This document shows, in pieces, positions 7,910 through 15,284 of a stretch of 33,248 nucleotides of DNA. The notes below the pieces were generated by a model. That model had not been told where the DNA came from and did no database searches. It saw only the letters and a list, made by a program, of their open reading frames with translations. Both the position numbers and the translations under genes were made by a program. Each line of letters begins with the position of its first letter. Within the stretch, counting starts at the first letter, position 1. This stretch comes from a virus, in the IMG/VR virus record IMGVR_UViG_3300046468_001117, positions 1 through 33,248 of that record. The stretch is one strand, 5' to 3'.

Positions 7910-8461
7910 ATGGGATTAAAAGATAGTATAGAAAACGCAATGGTCACTGAAACTTATAATACAAGATTGACTGGTATCGCAGATTTAGTTGGATCGAGCG
8001 ATGATGATGTCCGTAAACGAATGAAAACTCTTGATTTTGGTAAGTATGTTGAATTAATGAGGGCATTACGTGATAGAAACGAAGATGTCGCTAAAGAGGT
8101 TCTGGGTCTTAGTATTGATGAAGCCTATTCGACAGGATCACAAGGAACTCGTACTTCATTAACACCAGGTGAAATGAAGGGCGTGCAGCAGGCTCAAGCA
8201 CAACAACAGCCAGATGCAGATGCTGATCCTTCTACAATGTCAAAGAAAGCACAAGCAATGCAACGATTGGGCAAGAAAGCTTTGGGCGGCATTAGCGGCC
8301 AACAAGCAGCGAAAGCACTAGATAGAGCCGAACAAGGCAAAGTATTAACACCTGTTCAGCGTTTTGCAATGTCACAGCAAGCTAAGTCTGTTAGTGCACT
8401 TGCCAATGATCCAAAAACAGCACAACAGTTTAGAAGTCTATTAAATAAACTCAATAAATAA
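7910..8461 (+). CDS. phage protein, probable virion-associated
   Basis: A 183-aa soluble, helical protein. The first ~75 residues form a compact charged domain (DDDVRKRMKTLDFGKYVELMRALRDRNEDV). A Gln-rich linker (QQAQAQQQPDADADP) follows, then a helical C-terminal part rich in Ala, Gln and Lys. There is no recognised motif. The stop TAA is embedded in an AATAAATAA late-like box that precedes the next gene. Confidence 0.7.
   Translation: MGLKDSIENAMVTETYNTRLTGIADLVGSSDDDVRKRMKTLDFGKYVELMRALRDRNEDVAKEVLGLSIDEAYSTGSQGTRTSLTPGEMKGVQQAQAQQQPDADADPSTMSKKAQAMQRLGKKALGGISGQQAAKALDRAEQGKVLTPVQRFAMSQQAKSVSALANDPKTAQQFRSLLNKLNK
8453..8461 (+). promoter_or_regulatory. weak T4-type late box
   Basis: AATAAATAA, overlapping the stop of the 7910 gene and 13 bp before the 8474 ATG. 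It deviates from GATAAATAC at the first and last base and the spacing is short, so support is weak. Confidence 0.3.
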
Positions 8462-8473
8462 AAGGAGTTTAAA

Positions 8474-8668
8474 ATGAAATTACAAGAAGTTTTAGGTGGC
8501 ATTTATGTTATGATCACCGAAGAAGAAAGTGATTTATTAAACCAGTTTTTTTCAGAAAATGAATACGTTAATGAATCTCAATTAAGTGACCGCTCAGTAA
8601 TTATTGCTGATAAATTAGTACATAAGGGCGTGTTAGTACCAACACTACGTGGATATAGAGTCAACTAA
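8474..8668 (+). CDS. small phage protein, function unknown
   Basis: A 64-aa protein with a pattern like a small winged-helix or helix-turn-helix fold: EEESDLLNQFFSENEYVNESQLSDRSVIIADKLVHKGVL followed by a short beta hairpin (VPTLRGYRVN). That fold reading is tentative. It has a strong site (aaaggag) and an 11-bp gap to the next gene, which has its own cggagg site. Confidence 0.68.
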   Translation: MKLQEVLGGIYVMITEEESDLLNQFFSENEYVNESQLSDRSVIIADKLVHKGVLVPTLRGYRVN

Positions 8669-8679
8669 CGGAGGACAAA

Positions 8680-9306
8680 ATGACAGCACCTAGTAAACAA
8701 GATGTGAATGCAATGTCTAATTTAATGAAGGCACTTAACGGTGACAAAACTGCATTAAAAGAACAAGTCGCCCATGAAAAACAAGTAATGGAAGATTCTG
8801 GGCATATTGATGTATCACACGGTGTCAAAACTGCGGATATCAAAGCAATGGAAAACATTATGAGTGCATTTAATAATGCAAGTGCAAATGTTAGTAAAAA
8901 GGTTGCAACAACAATGAATGAGTCTACGAAGACACTAAACGGTGTAAAAGTAGGAATGTTTAGTGTTGAAAAAACAGATGACGGGTTTTATGATATCAGA
9001 GACCATCGTTCAAACGATACATTATTTGAGAACATTTGTTTATATGAGACTGCATATGTTATTACGAAACATATGAATTCTGGTAAAAAAATAAACTCAC
9101 CGGAGTTAACAAAAATAATGGCAGCTAATGCTATATTTGAGCAGTTCTATTTTGATGCAATTCAATATAAAGATACATATGCAAAAGCAAAAAAGCGTAA
9201 AGATATTAGTAAAATGGATATTGCTGAGGCTAGATTTACTAGAGCAAAATCAGAAGCAGGAAGTGCTAAACGTAGTATTAAATCTATATATGAGTCAATT
9301 AAGTAA
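8680..9306 (+). CDS. phage protein, function unknown
   Basis: A 208-aa protein. The N-terminal 90 residues repeat a DVNAMSNLMKALN / DIKAMENIMSAFN motif (about residues 9-21 and 51-63), suggesting an internal duplication of a short helix. A small beta domain (KVGMFSVEKTDDGFYDIRDH) lies near 95-115 and a long Lys-rich helical C-terminus runs from ~150. It has a strong ribosome site (cggagg). It lies in the structural block; virion or scaffold-related by position only. Confidence 0.7.
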   Translation: MTAPSKQDVNAMSNLMKALNGDKTALKEQVAHEKQVMEDSGHIDVSHGVKTADIKAMENIMSAFNNASANVSKKVATTMNESTKTLNGVKVGMFSVEKTDDGFYDIRDHRSNDTLFENICLYETAYVITKHMNSGKKINSPELTKIMAANAIFEQFYFDAIQYKDTYAKAKKRKDISKMDIAEARFTRAKSEAGSAKRSIKSIYESIK

Positions 9307-9327
9307 ATTAGAAAATGAAACTAAAAA

Positions 9328-9336
9328 GATAAATAC
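9328..9336 (+). promoter_or_regulatory. T4-type late promoter box
   Basis: GATAAATAC, 32 bp upstream of the 9369 ATG in a 62-bp gap. Confidence 0.62.
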
Positions 9337-9368
9337 ATAATATAACTTAATGTATTGGGGCAAATACC

Positions 9369-10523
9369 ATGAGAAAAACAATTTTTTACAACTCTAACCC
9401 AGTTGCTATCTCTTCAAAAATGAATGAGTATATGAAAAGCAACTTTGGTTATGAAGTAGATGGTGATCTTGAATCACTAAGAGAAGCGAAAGCACAATTA
9501 GAAGCACAAAAGCGTGAAATGACAGCAGACCATCAGGATCGTGCATATGTCGAAAACATGCTTATGATTGAAACAATCAAATCACTACTAAAAGCACACG
9601 TTGCAGAAGGTGAATTACCAGCAGGTTTAAAAGCATATCAAGATGCAAAGAAAAAAGGCAAAGCGCCGGCTAAGAAGAAAGCCAAATCAGATAAGATGCC
9701 AATGGATGCCGGCAAAGATGGCAAGATGGGCACCAAAGATGATAAGCCAGCATTCTTAAAGAATGAATCAGTATCAGAGGGCTTTAAAATCCGTGACAAA
9801 ACACGTGGATATGGCGTATCAGATAAAACATATAAAACCCGTAAAGAAGCACAAGACGCCGCAGTAATGAAATCTGCATCATCAGGCGGCGATTACGAAG
9901 TCATTGAAGAAAAAGTAGCAACTGAAGGCAAATATAAGTCTGACGCACAGCGTAAAGCAGTACATGCAGCTAAAGCAGAAAAAGCAAATGAAGGCGATGT
10001 GCCATCATATGAAAATAATGCTACAAAATATGAAAATTCATATGAAGAGCCAAAGGAATATACAATGAAAAGAGAAAAATTAGAAGAAGGCCTACTTGCA
10101 CAACTTAATACGTTGCTTGAAAGTGATGCAGCAGAAGCAGAAGTTCTGATGGCGGCACGTGGTATGGTAGATGAACTACAGGATATGATTGAAAAATTAG
10201 GTAAACTACAAAACGATCAACTTGGTCCACTTACGGACGAAATGGCATATTCACACGGTGCAGACAGTGCAGCAGCATTTAAAGACGCAGTGAACGATGC
10301 AGTAGCAGGATTACTTGGACAAGCACGTTCAACAAAAGATGCTGTAAATGATGCAGTTTTGGTTTTAAATGGCGAAAAACCATCAGATGATATGTCTGCT
10401 GGTGATGTAATCGGCGGTGATATGCAAGATGATTTTGAAGATGATGTCGAAGTAGATTTTGCAGGTGGTGATGAGGCAGCATCTGGACCTGATGATGAAC
10501 CTCTAGGCAGAGCAAAGAGATAA
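9369..10523 (+). CDS. acidic/basic low-complexity virion-type protein
   Basis: A 384-aa protein with alternating composition. A helical N-terminal domain covers 1-90. A Lys/Ala-rich linker (KKKGKAPAKKKAKSDK) and a PMDAGKDGKMGTKDDKP segment cover ~95-130. A KTRKEAQDAAVMK stretch and a KYKSDAQRKAVHAAKAEKA motif, common in marine phage virion proteins, follow. A helical domain spans ~235-335, with an extremely acidic tail (DDFEDDVEVDFAGGDEAA) at the end. Length and charge layout fit a scaffold, head-core or tail structural protein. Its late box and strong position support high late expression. Confidence 0.66.
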   Translation: MRKTIFYNSNPVAISSKMNEYMKSNFGYEVDGDLESLREAKAQLEAQKREMTADHQDRAYVENMLMIETIKSLLKAHVAEGELPAGLKAYQDAKKKGKAPAKKKAKSDKMPMDAGKDGKMGTKDDKPAFLKNESVSEGFKIRDKTRGYGVSDKTYKTRKEAQDAAVMKSASSGGDYEVIEEKVATEGKYKSDAQRKAVHAAKAEKANEGDVPSYENNATKYENSYEEPKEYTMKREKLEEGLLAQLNTLLESDAAEAEVLMAARGMVDELQDMIEKLGKLQNDQLGPLTDEMAYSHGADSAAAFKDAVNDAVAGLLGQARSTKDAVNDAVLVLNGEKPSDDMSAGDVIGGDMQDDFEDDVEVDFAGGDEAASGPDDEPLGRAKR

Positions 10524-10527
10524 TAAT

Positions 10528-10848
10528 ATGAAAATTTCAACACTTTTAAGCGAAAATGAAAATTATAAGTCACAACTTATTAATGATATAAATGTATATC
10601 TTGTTCGCTTAAAAGCGAATGATATTAATACCATTGGAACTGATATAATGGTGCGTGAATTAAATGATTTAGGTCATTCAATGACTGCTGAAAGTTTAAT
10701 TGATATGTTATCAAATAGTAAATATGTTAGTAATGCAAGTTTAAATAGTATTGATCTAGAGTTTGTCCCCACATCAAATAACGATGATGATTCTAGAGAT
10801 ACTGTAAAAAAACTCGCTACTAAAGCAACATCAAGGAGAATCAAATAA
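10528..10848 (+). CDS. phage protein, function unknown
   Basis: A 106-aa protein. It opens with MKISTLLSENENYKSQLINDINVYLVRLKAND, continues with a helical domain (IMVRELNDLGHSMTAESLIDMLS), and ends in a Lys/Arg/Thr-rich tail. The MKIS-LLSE beginning resembles the start of many small virion genes in T4-like marine phages. It lies 4 bp after the acidic protein gene and its stop overlaps the next start (TAATG). Confidence 0.68.
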   Translation: MKISTLLSENENYKSQLINDINVYLVRLKANDINTIGTDIMVRELNDLGHSMTAESLIDMLSNSKYVSNASLNSIDLEFVPTSNNDDDSRDTVKKLATKATSRRIK

Positions 10849-11330
10849 TGCCACTTATTATTAAAGGCGGTAAAGAACCGAAAATAGTTTCTAAAAAAGA
10901 AATGAAGGATTTACTTAAATCTATTGAGAATAATACAACTGAAGAAGTTTTGAAAACGTTATCTCCAGAAGTCGCAGAAAGACGCAGAGAGACACTTGCA
11001 AATAAAGCAGCAAGAGAAAATGCTGCACTAATTGCAGAGTCACAGGCAGCATCTGTAGCGGAAAAACTTGAAAAAGAACAAATTCAAGTTGCAGTTGAAG
11101 AAAAAGTAAAAGATGCAGTAGTTGAAACAGTTGCTCCAATTACAGTAGACATGGCCGCACCAAGTATAGTAGTAGAAACTAAAAATGATAAAAAAGAAAA
11201 AACTACTCCTGATTTTACATCTATGACTAAGAAGGAAATAGATGTATGGGCAGATGAAAATCTAGGCGTTCAACTAGATCGTAGACATACAAAAGTAACT
11301 ATGATTGAAGAATTAAAAAAACATTTGTAA
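10848..11330 (+). CDS. phage protein with C-terminal SAP/HeH-like motif
   Basis: A 160-aa protein. Residues 1-110 are a long charged, Glu/Ala-rich coiled-coil-like region with an extended acidic/basic linker. The last ~38 residues (MTKKEIDVWADENLGVQLDRR followed by TKVTMIEELKKHL) match the helix-extension-helix pattern of HeH/SAP-like motifs. These are found at the end of many phage structural and DNA-binding proteins. A nucleic-acid or capsid-interacting tail is the likely role. The gene ends the late unit before the terminator at 11357. Confidence 0.68.
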   Translation: MPLIIKGGKEPKIVSKKEMKDLLKSIENNTTEEVLKTLSPEVAERRRETLANKAARENAALIAESQAASVAEKLEKEQIQVAVEEKVKDAVVETVAPITVDMAAPSIVVETKNDKKEKTTPDFTSMTKKEIDVWADENLGVQLDRRHTKVTMIEELKKHL

Positions 11331-11356
11331 TTAATTTAAAAAATTATAATATATTG

Positions 11357-11386
11357 AAGCGTAAGGGTTTTCTCTTACGCTTTTTT
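11357..11386 (+). terminator. intrinsic terminator
   Basis: AAGCGTAAG with CTTACGCTT make a 9-bp stem extended by a G-U and a G-C around a TTTT loop, followed by T residues. Confidence 0.92.
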
Positions 11387-11418
11387 CTTGAAAACGGAGT
11401 GTTATAGTAAATAAAGAC

Positions 11419-11447
11419 TTGTAATTTGTATGAAAGTATAGTATAAT
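11419..11447 (+). promoter_or_regulatory. sigma70-like promoter of the nuclease gene
   Basis: TTGTAA at 11419-11424, 17-bp spacer, TATAAT at 11442-11447. The ATG follows 6 bp later with no room for a ribosome site: same leaderless geometry as the helicase promoter. Confidence 0.7.
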
Positions 11448-11453
11448 AAGACT

Positions 11454-12143
11454 ATGTTAAAAGAAACTTATACCTATGCTCCCCTATCACGTGTCAATCT
11501 TGACGGGTCCCGTCATTATCAAACACCTGAGGGTAAGCCCTTGCCAAGTGTCACGACAGTTTTGAGTGCACTTGCGGATAAAACTGCGTTACATGAATGG
11601 CGAAAACGTGTCGGAAATGAAGAAGCCAATCGTATTATGAACCTTGCTACTGGCATTGGCACACAAGTACACCTACACTTAGAAAAGTTTATTCTTGAAG
11701 AAGATAGACCAAGTGGATCAAACCTTATACATCAGATGGCTAAAGAATTATCAGATATTGTTATCAAAGATGGACTTAGTAAGATCAGTGAAGTATGGGG
11801 AACTGAAGTGCCATTATACTATCCAGGATTGTATGCTGGAACTGCAGATTGTATTGGCGTGTATAAAGGACAACAAGCAATTATTGATTTCAAAACAACT
11901 CGTAAGCCTAAAAAACGTGCTTGGATTGATGATTACTTCTTGCAAGGCGCAGCATATGCAGCAGCACATAATGAATTATATGGCACTGATATCCGCACTA
12001 TTGTTATTATGATGATTGGGTGGGATGCTGAGGCAGATAATCTTGGGAATTATCAAGAGTTTGTTGTAGAAGGTGAAGAATTTGACAAGTATTCATTGTT
12101 ATGGGCTACTAAGGTTCAAGAGTATTTTGATAAATACATGTAA
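11454..12143 (+). CDS. PD-(D/E)XK nuclease, MGME1/Cas4-like exonuclease
   Basis: A single-strand DNA exonuclease candidate of 229 aa. The core motif pieces are visible. GTQVHLHLE near residues 69-77 carries the histidine typical of the RecB/MGME1 branch. YAGTADCIGVY near 127-137 supplies the first acidic residue. AIIDFKTTRKPK near 141-152 is the D/E-x-K. QGAAYAAAHN near 165 is the motif with Gln and Tyr. Such proteins are common in T4-like marine phages and would act in DNA replication, recombination or host DNA turnover. The gene starts leaderless from its own sigma70-like promoter and carries the next late promoter inside its last codons. Confidence 0.85.
   Translation: MLKETYTYAPLSRVNLDGSRHYQTPEGKPLPSVTTVLSALADKTALHEWRKRVGNEEANRIMNLATGIGTQVHLHLEKFILEEDRPSGSNLIHQMAKELSDIVIKDGLSKISEVWGTEVPLYYPGLYAGTADCIGVYKGQQAIIDFKTTRKPKKRAWIDDYFLQGAAYAAAHNELYGTDIRTIVIMMIGWDAEADNLGNYQEFVVEGEEFDKYSLLWATKVQEYFDKYM
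12129..12137 (+). promoter_or_regulatory. T4-type late promoter box
   Basis: GATAAATAC inside the final codons of the nuclease gene, 23 bp before the 12161 ATG. Confidence 0.6.
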
Positions 12144-12160
12144 TCTAGGAGTTACACGAA

Positions 12161-14167
12161 ATGGCAATAACAAACGTAAAAATTCTACTAAGACGCGGCC
12201 TCCGTGAGGAAATAGGCGTTGATACATTAGAAACAGGTGAAATGGGTTTCACCACAGATACTAACCAATTGTTCGTTGGCATAGATGATGCAATTGATGA
12301 AGTTCAATTTGATGCATTTGCAAATGCTCATGCAGTTATACAAACTTGGTTAGATAGTGATGATAATCCTGAACCTGGTTTAAAAATTGATGAAGATTTA
12401 GTAATAAGAAATATTCAAGACGTTGATTCTTTAATTGAAGCAATGCATTTTTATTTACAAAATGTAGAATGGAAAGGCAATGTGAATTTTACAGTTGGCG
12501 AAACTGTATATCTAAAAGAATACAAATATGATAATAACAGAATACCATCTTCTGAAATTGATCCTGGAAAAACATATATTATAAAAAAGATTGGCAACAC
12601 TGAATATAGAACTATGGGCGCCGCATCAAATGATGTTAATGTACAGTTTACATCGCTTGCACTTGGTCCATTAAATGGAGATGGCGAAGTATTAGAAGTT
12701 ATTGGTGTTGAAGATTATACACAAGGCACTATAACATCTGTAACATACGATTCTGTAAGAGATGTAACTGTAACTTCCTTATATATGAAACACAATGATG
12801 CGATGCCGTCACAGGATATTGCTCCCAATGATAATTCAACTTATATGAATAAATCAAATTTTGGATTATTCAAGTGGGATAATACTGAATGGGTACCAGA
12901 GGTCATAGATCACATTCTTGATTATCATCCATTAAACGCAAGCATAGACTACACAACAACGCCGTCTCAGCCAGATTCTGGTCTCGGCGCAAATGGTGAT
13001 GTTGCAGTTATTACTGGACCGGACAGAGTTACTTATTGGCATAGAAGTGATGCAGGAGAATGGCAACATCTGGGAACAGGTGATCAAGATTTTCAATTTC
13101 ACACAACTGATATTGAAACACAGGACTTGGATATAACTCCACTTTCAACGCCATCACTACGAAGTGATGGATCACAACTTGTAAATGGTGATTACTATAT
13201 AGATTATAGCAGAGATATACAGAATGGGTTATCACTTGTGTTATCAGAGTTTGATTTACTATCTCCTAGAGTTGCAACTGTTCCGCTTGGTTCTGATTTG
13301 TCTTCGATGACAATAGAAGAAATTAATAACTATTATAGATATGATGATACTACTTTACCAACTTATAGAACTGAGGCAATCGCAGTTCTAAATACATTAG
13401 ACTATCAGTTAGTATACGCAGAACCGGAAACATCCGAAGTTGGACTTGCTACAATTTATATTAAAGAAAAAGATCAACCAGGTTCAAATGATTATACTCT
13501 ATATGATTATAGTAATACACATAGAGCATATTATTATACAAAGTCATTAGTTGGTAGTCCATCAGATGTTGACTATGCTGATACTACAAATGTTGGTTTT
13601 ATTGAAATCCCAGAATTTACTGCGCCATTTTATGCAAGGTCCCGCAAAAATTTAGAAGTATTGACTGAGAATACATATAATCAAATATTCGCAGATCAAC
13701 ACCTATCATCACATTCCCACCATAGCGGCAAACGTTCTAGTTTATTTAAGAAAACATTTGAAATAACTGAAGATGCATTCTTAAAATATCATTATGAATT
13801 ATGTAGTACTTTCTTTATTGATTATTCATTAAAGCAAGAAAGTACAGTAGAAGGAAATTTATTCTTACGTACAGGAACTATGAAAGTAATTAATGGTTAT
13901 CCACACGGTGTAAATCAAGTTAAGTTAACAGATGAAAGTACAGAATTATGGCAGGATCTTAATGCTGATAATATAGCAGAAATGTATCCTAATCCATTAT
14001 ATCCTACACCACCTGCTGTTCCTGCTCCACCAGTAGCACCTGAGTTAGAATTTTCTAACATTACATTTGATGTTAAAGTTGAAAATGATGAATTAATAAT
14101 ACACTTTGTACAGGATGCAACTTATACAACTGAGATTAGTTATACAATAAAAAGATGGTCAATGTAA
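12161..14167 (+). CDS. tail fibre/baseplate-type protein
   Basis: A 668-aa beta-rich protein. Residues 1-50 (KILLRRGLREEIGVDTLETGEMG, then TDTNQLFVGIDDA) share a pattern with the fibre at 5532: RRG, GE and TNQLFVG in the same spacing. This implies a common N-terminal virion-attachment module. The rest is long and polar with many Asp/Asn/Tyr/Thr, typical of fibre shafts. A His-Ser-rich patch (SSHSHHSGKRSS) lies near residue 520 and a Pro/Ala-rich linker (PTPPAVPAPPVAPELE) near 620 before a final small beta domain. It is followed without a gap by the 14168 gene. Confidence 0.72.
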   Translation: MAITNVKILLRRGLREEIGVDTLETGEMGFTTDTNQLFVGIDDAIDEVQFDAFANAHAVIQTWLDSDDNPEPGLKIDEDLVIRNIQDVDSLIEAMHFYLQNVEWKGNVNFTVGETVYLKEYKYDNNRIPSSEIDPGKTYIIKKIGNTEYRTMGAASNDVNVQFTSLALGPLNGDGEVLEVIGVEDYTQGTITSVTYDSVRDVTVTSLYMKHNDAMPSQDIAPNDNSTYMNKSNFGLFKWDNTEWVPEVIDHILDYHPLNASIDYTTTPSQPDSGLGANGDVAVITGPDRVTYWHRSDAGEWQHLGTGDQDFQFHTTDIETQDLDITPLSTPSLRSDGSQLVNGDYYIDYSRDIQNGLSLVLSEFDLLSPRVATVPLGSDLSSMTIEEINNYYRYDDTTLPTYRTEAIAVLNTLDYQLVYAEPETSEVGLATIYIKEKDQPGSNDYTLYDYSNTHRAYYYTKSLVGSPSDVDYADTTNVGFIEIPEFTAPFYARSRKNLEVLTENTYNQIFADQHLSSHSHHSGKRSSLFKKTFEITEDAFLKYHYELCSTFFIDYSLKQESTVEGNLFLRTGTMKVINGYPHGVNQVKLTDESTELWQDLNADNIAEMYPNPLYPTPPAVPAPPVAPELEFSNITFDVKVENDELIIHFVQDATYTTEISYTIKRWSM

Positions 14168-14611
14168 ATGAATGACAAATCGACACTTCTTTATGAGTGG
14201 CGTCAGAGAAGACTTGAACTTAAAAACAATTTCACAGAAACTAACTTACAAGAAGTAGTAGATTGGTGGAAAAGTTTAAAATATCATAGTCACGGATTTA
14301 ACTATGATAATCCCTCGACTTGGCCTGATGTATGGGAATATATCAGTGAAGAATTTTACACTAACAGTGGAAACGGTTTAGGTTGTTTCCATACGGTGTA
14401 TCATGCATGCCCAGATAAAGATCCTGAACTTTTATTAATACACGATTTACTATACGGTGATATCTACCTTATATGTGTTGTGGATGGATGGATATTAAAC
14501 AGGAGTAGTGGAATACTTGAGCGTGTAGAGGATACACTCACTGACTTCGATGTTTTGAAACGTTTCTCCAAAGAATTTATCTTAGATACGTTGAAATTCA
14601 GAGACATATAA
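14168..14611 (+). CDS. phage protein, function unknown
   Basis: A 147-aa Trp/Tyr-rich acidic protein (WKSLKYHSHGFNYDNPSTWPDVWEY). It has two Cys flanking a His (GCFHTVYHAC, near residues 74-83). The final third is a helical stretch rich in Arg/Asp. It starts directly after the fibre stop and its stop falls 51 bp before the next gene. No domain is recognised; a tail or chaperone role is possible from context. Confidence 0.68.
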   Translation: MNDKSTLLYEWRQRRLELKNNFTETNLQEVVDWWKSLKYHSHGFNYDNPSTWPDVWEYISEEFYTNSGNGLGCFHTVYHACPDKDPELLLIHDLLYGDIYLICVVDGWILNRSSGILERVEDTLTDFDVLKRFSKEFILDTLKFRDI

Positions 14612-14631
14612 TAGTATAAGTTAATTAAAAG

Positions 14632-14640
14632 AATAAATAT
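14632..14640 (+). promoter_or_regulatory. weak T4-type late box
   Basis: AATAAATAT, 22 bp before the 14663 ATG. It is a degenerate match to the GATAAATAC box at a suitable distance. Confidence 0.4.
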
Positions 14641-14662
14641 AACATAATAGAATGAGGATAAA

Positions 14663-14974
14663 ATGTTAGTACAAGCGAAACACAAAGTAAACGATATTGT
14701 TACCATTGCTCTTATGAGTGGGCAAGAGGCATTAGGAAAATTGATAAGTGAAAATACTGAAACAATTGTTCTTGCCCGCCCGCTGACTATCGCAATTGGA
14801 CCACAAGGTGCTGCATTTCAGCCTTTCACTATTACAGGTGATGCAGAAGGTGAAGTGGCATTTAGTGCAGACAAAGTAGTAGCAGTGTTAAAAACAAATA
14901 AAGAAACAACTGATGCATATAGAGCCGCAACAAGCGGATTAGTTGTGCCAGATACACCAGGATTAATTACATAA
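14663..14974 (+). CDS. Sm-like/SH3-type small phage protein
   Basis: A 103-aa protein with the pattern HKVNDIVTIALMSGQEALGKLISENTETIVLARPL. This resembles an Sm-like or small beta-barrel fold: a strand, G-x-x-x-x-G-K-L turn, then further strands (residues ~8-45). A second beta stretch and a Thr/Ala-rich tail follow. Comparable proteins are common near baseplate genes of marine T4-like phages. The fold is tentative and an RNA-binding role is not implied. Its stop overlaps the PAAR start (TAATG). Confidence 0.6.
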   Translation: MLVQAKHKVNDIVTIALMSGQEALGKLISENTETIVLARPLTIAIGPQGAAFQPFTITGDAEGEVAFSADKVVAVLKTNKETTDAYRAATSGLVVPDTPGLIT

Positions 14975-15279
14975 TGCCACAGGCTGCAAGAACAACAGAT
15001 ATGTTAACGCCCCATGCGCCTTGTGCTCCTGGGAAGTGTGGTATGGGCAGTGAGAATGTTATTATTGAAGGTAAACTTGCATATAGGCTAGGGGATAAAA
15101 CTTTTCCTCACCATATACCCATGGGATCACCACCGTCTTGTGTTCCACATGTAACTCCATTAGTGCAAGGTTCTCCTAACGTTTATGTCAACGGTAGACC
15201 ACTTGGTAGAGTCAATGACTCTCATTCGTGTGGAATTAAAGTAGCATCTGGTGCAGCCAAAACATATATTAATGGGTGA
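14974..15279 (+). CDS. PAAR-repeat tail-spike tip protein (T4 gp5.4-like)
   Basis: A sharp metal-capped tip on the central tail spike that helps pierce the host outer membrane. The 101-aa size fits the family. Proline-Ala-Ala-Arg appears at the start (PQAARTTDML), with candidate zinc ligands in the HAPCAPGKC, FPHHIPMG, CVPHVTPL and DSHSCG segments. Glycine-rich turns (VYVNGRPLGRVND) form the PAAR beta-prism. The next gene is a large virion protein, matching a baseplate hub setting. Confidence 0.92.
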   Translation: MPQAARTTDMLTPHAPCAPGKCGMGSENVIIEGKLAYRLGDKTFPHHIPMGSPPSCVPHVTPLVQGSPNVYVNGRPLGRVNDSHSCGIKVASGAAKTYING

Positions 15280-15284
15280 ATAAG

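Noticed and set aside
9128-9340. 70-aa plus-strand frame overlapping the end of the 8680 gene
   Set aside because: Out-of-frame reading of a supported gene, without a ribosome site.
10217-10573. 118-aa minus-strand open frame opposite the acidic protein
   Set aside because: Ser/Ala/Pro-rich shadow of GAT/GAA/GCA codons on the other strand; no start signal.
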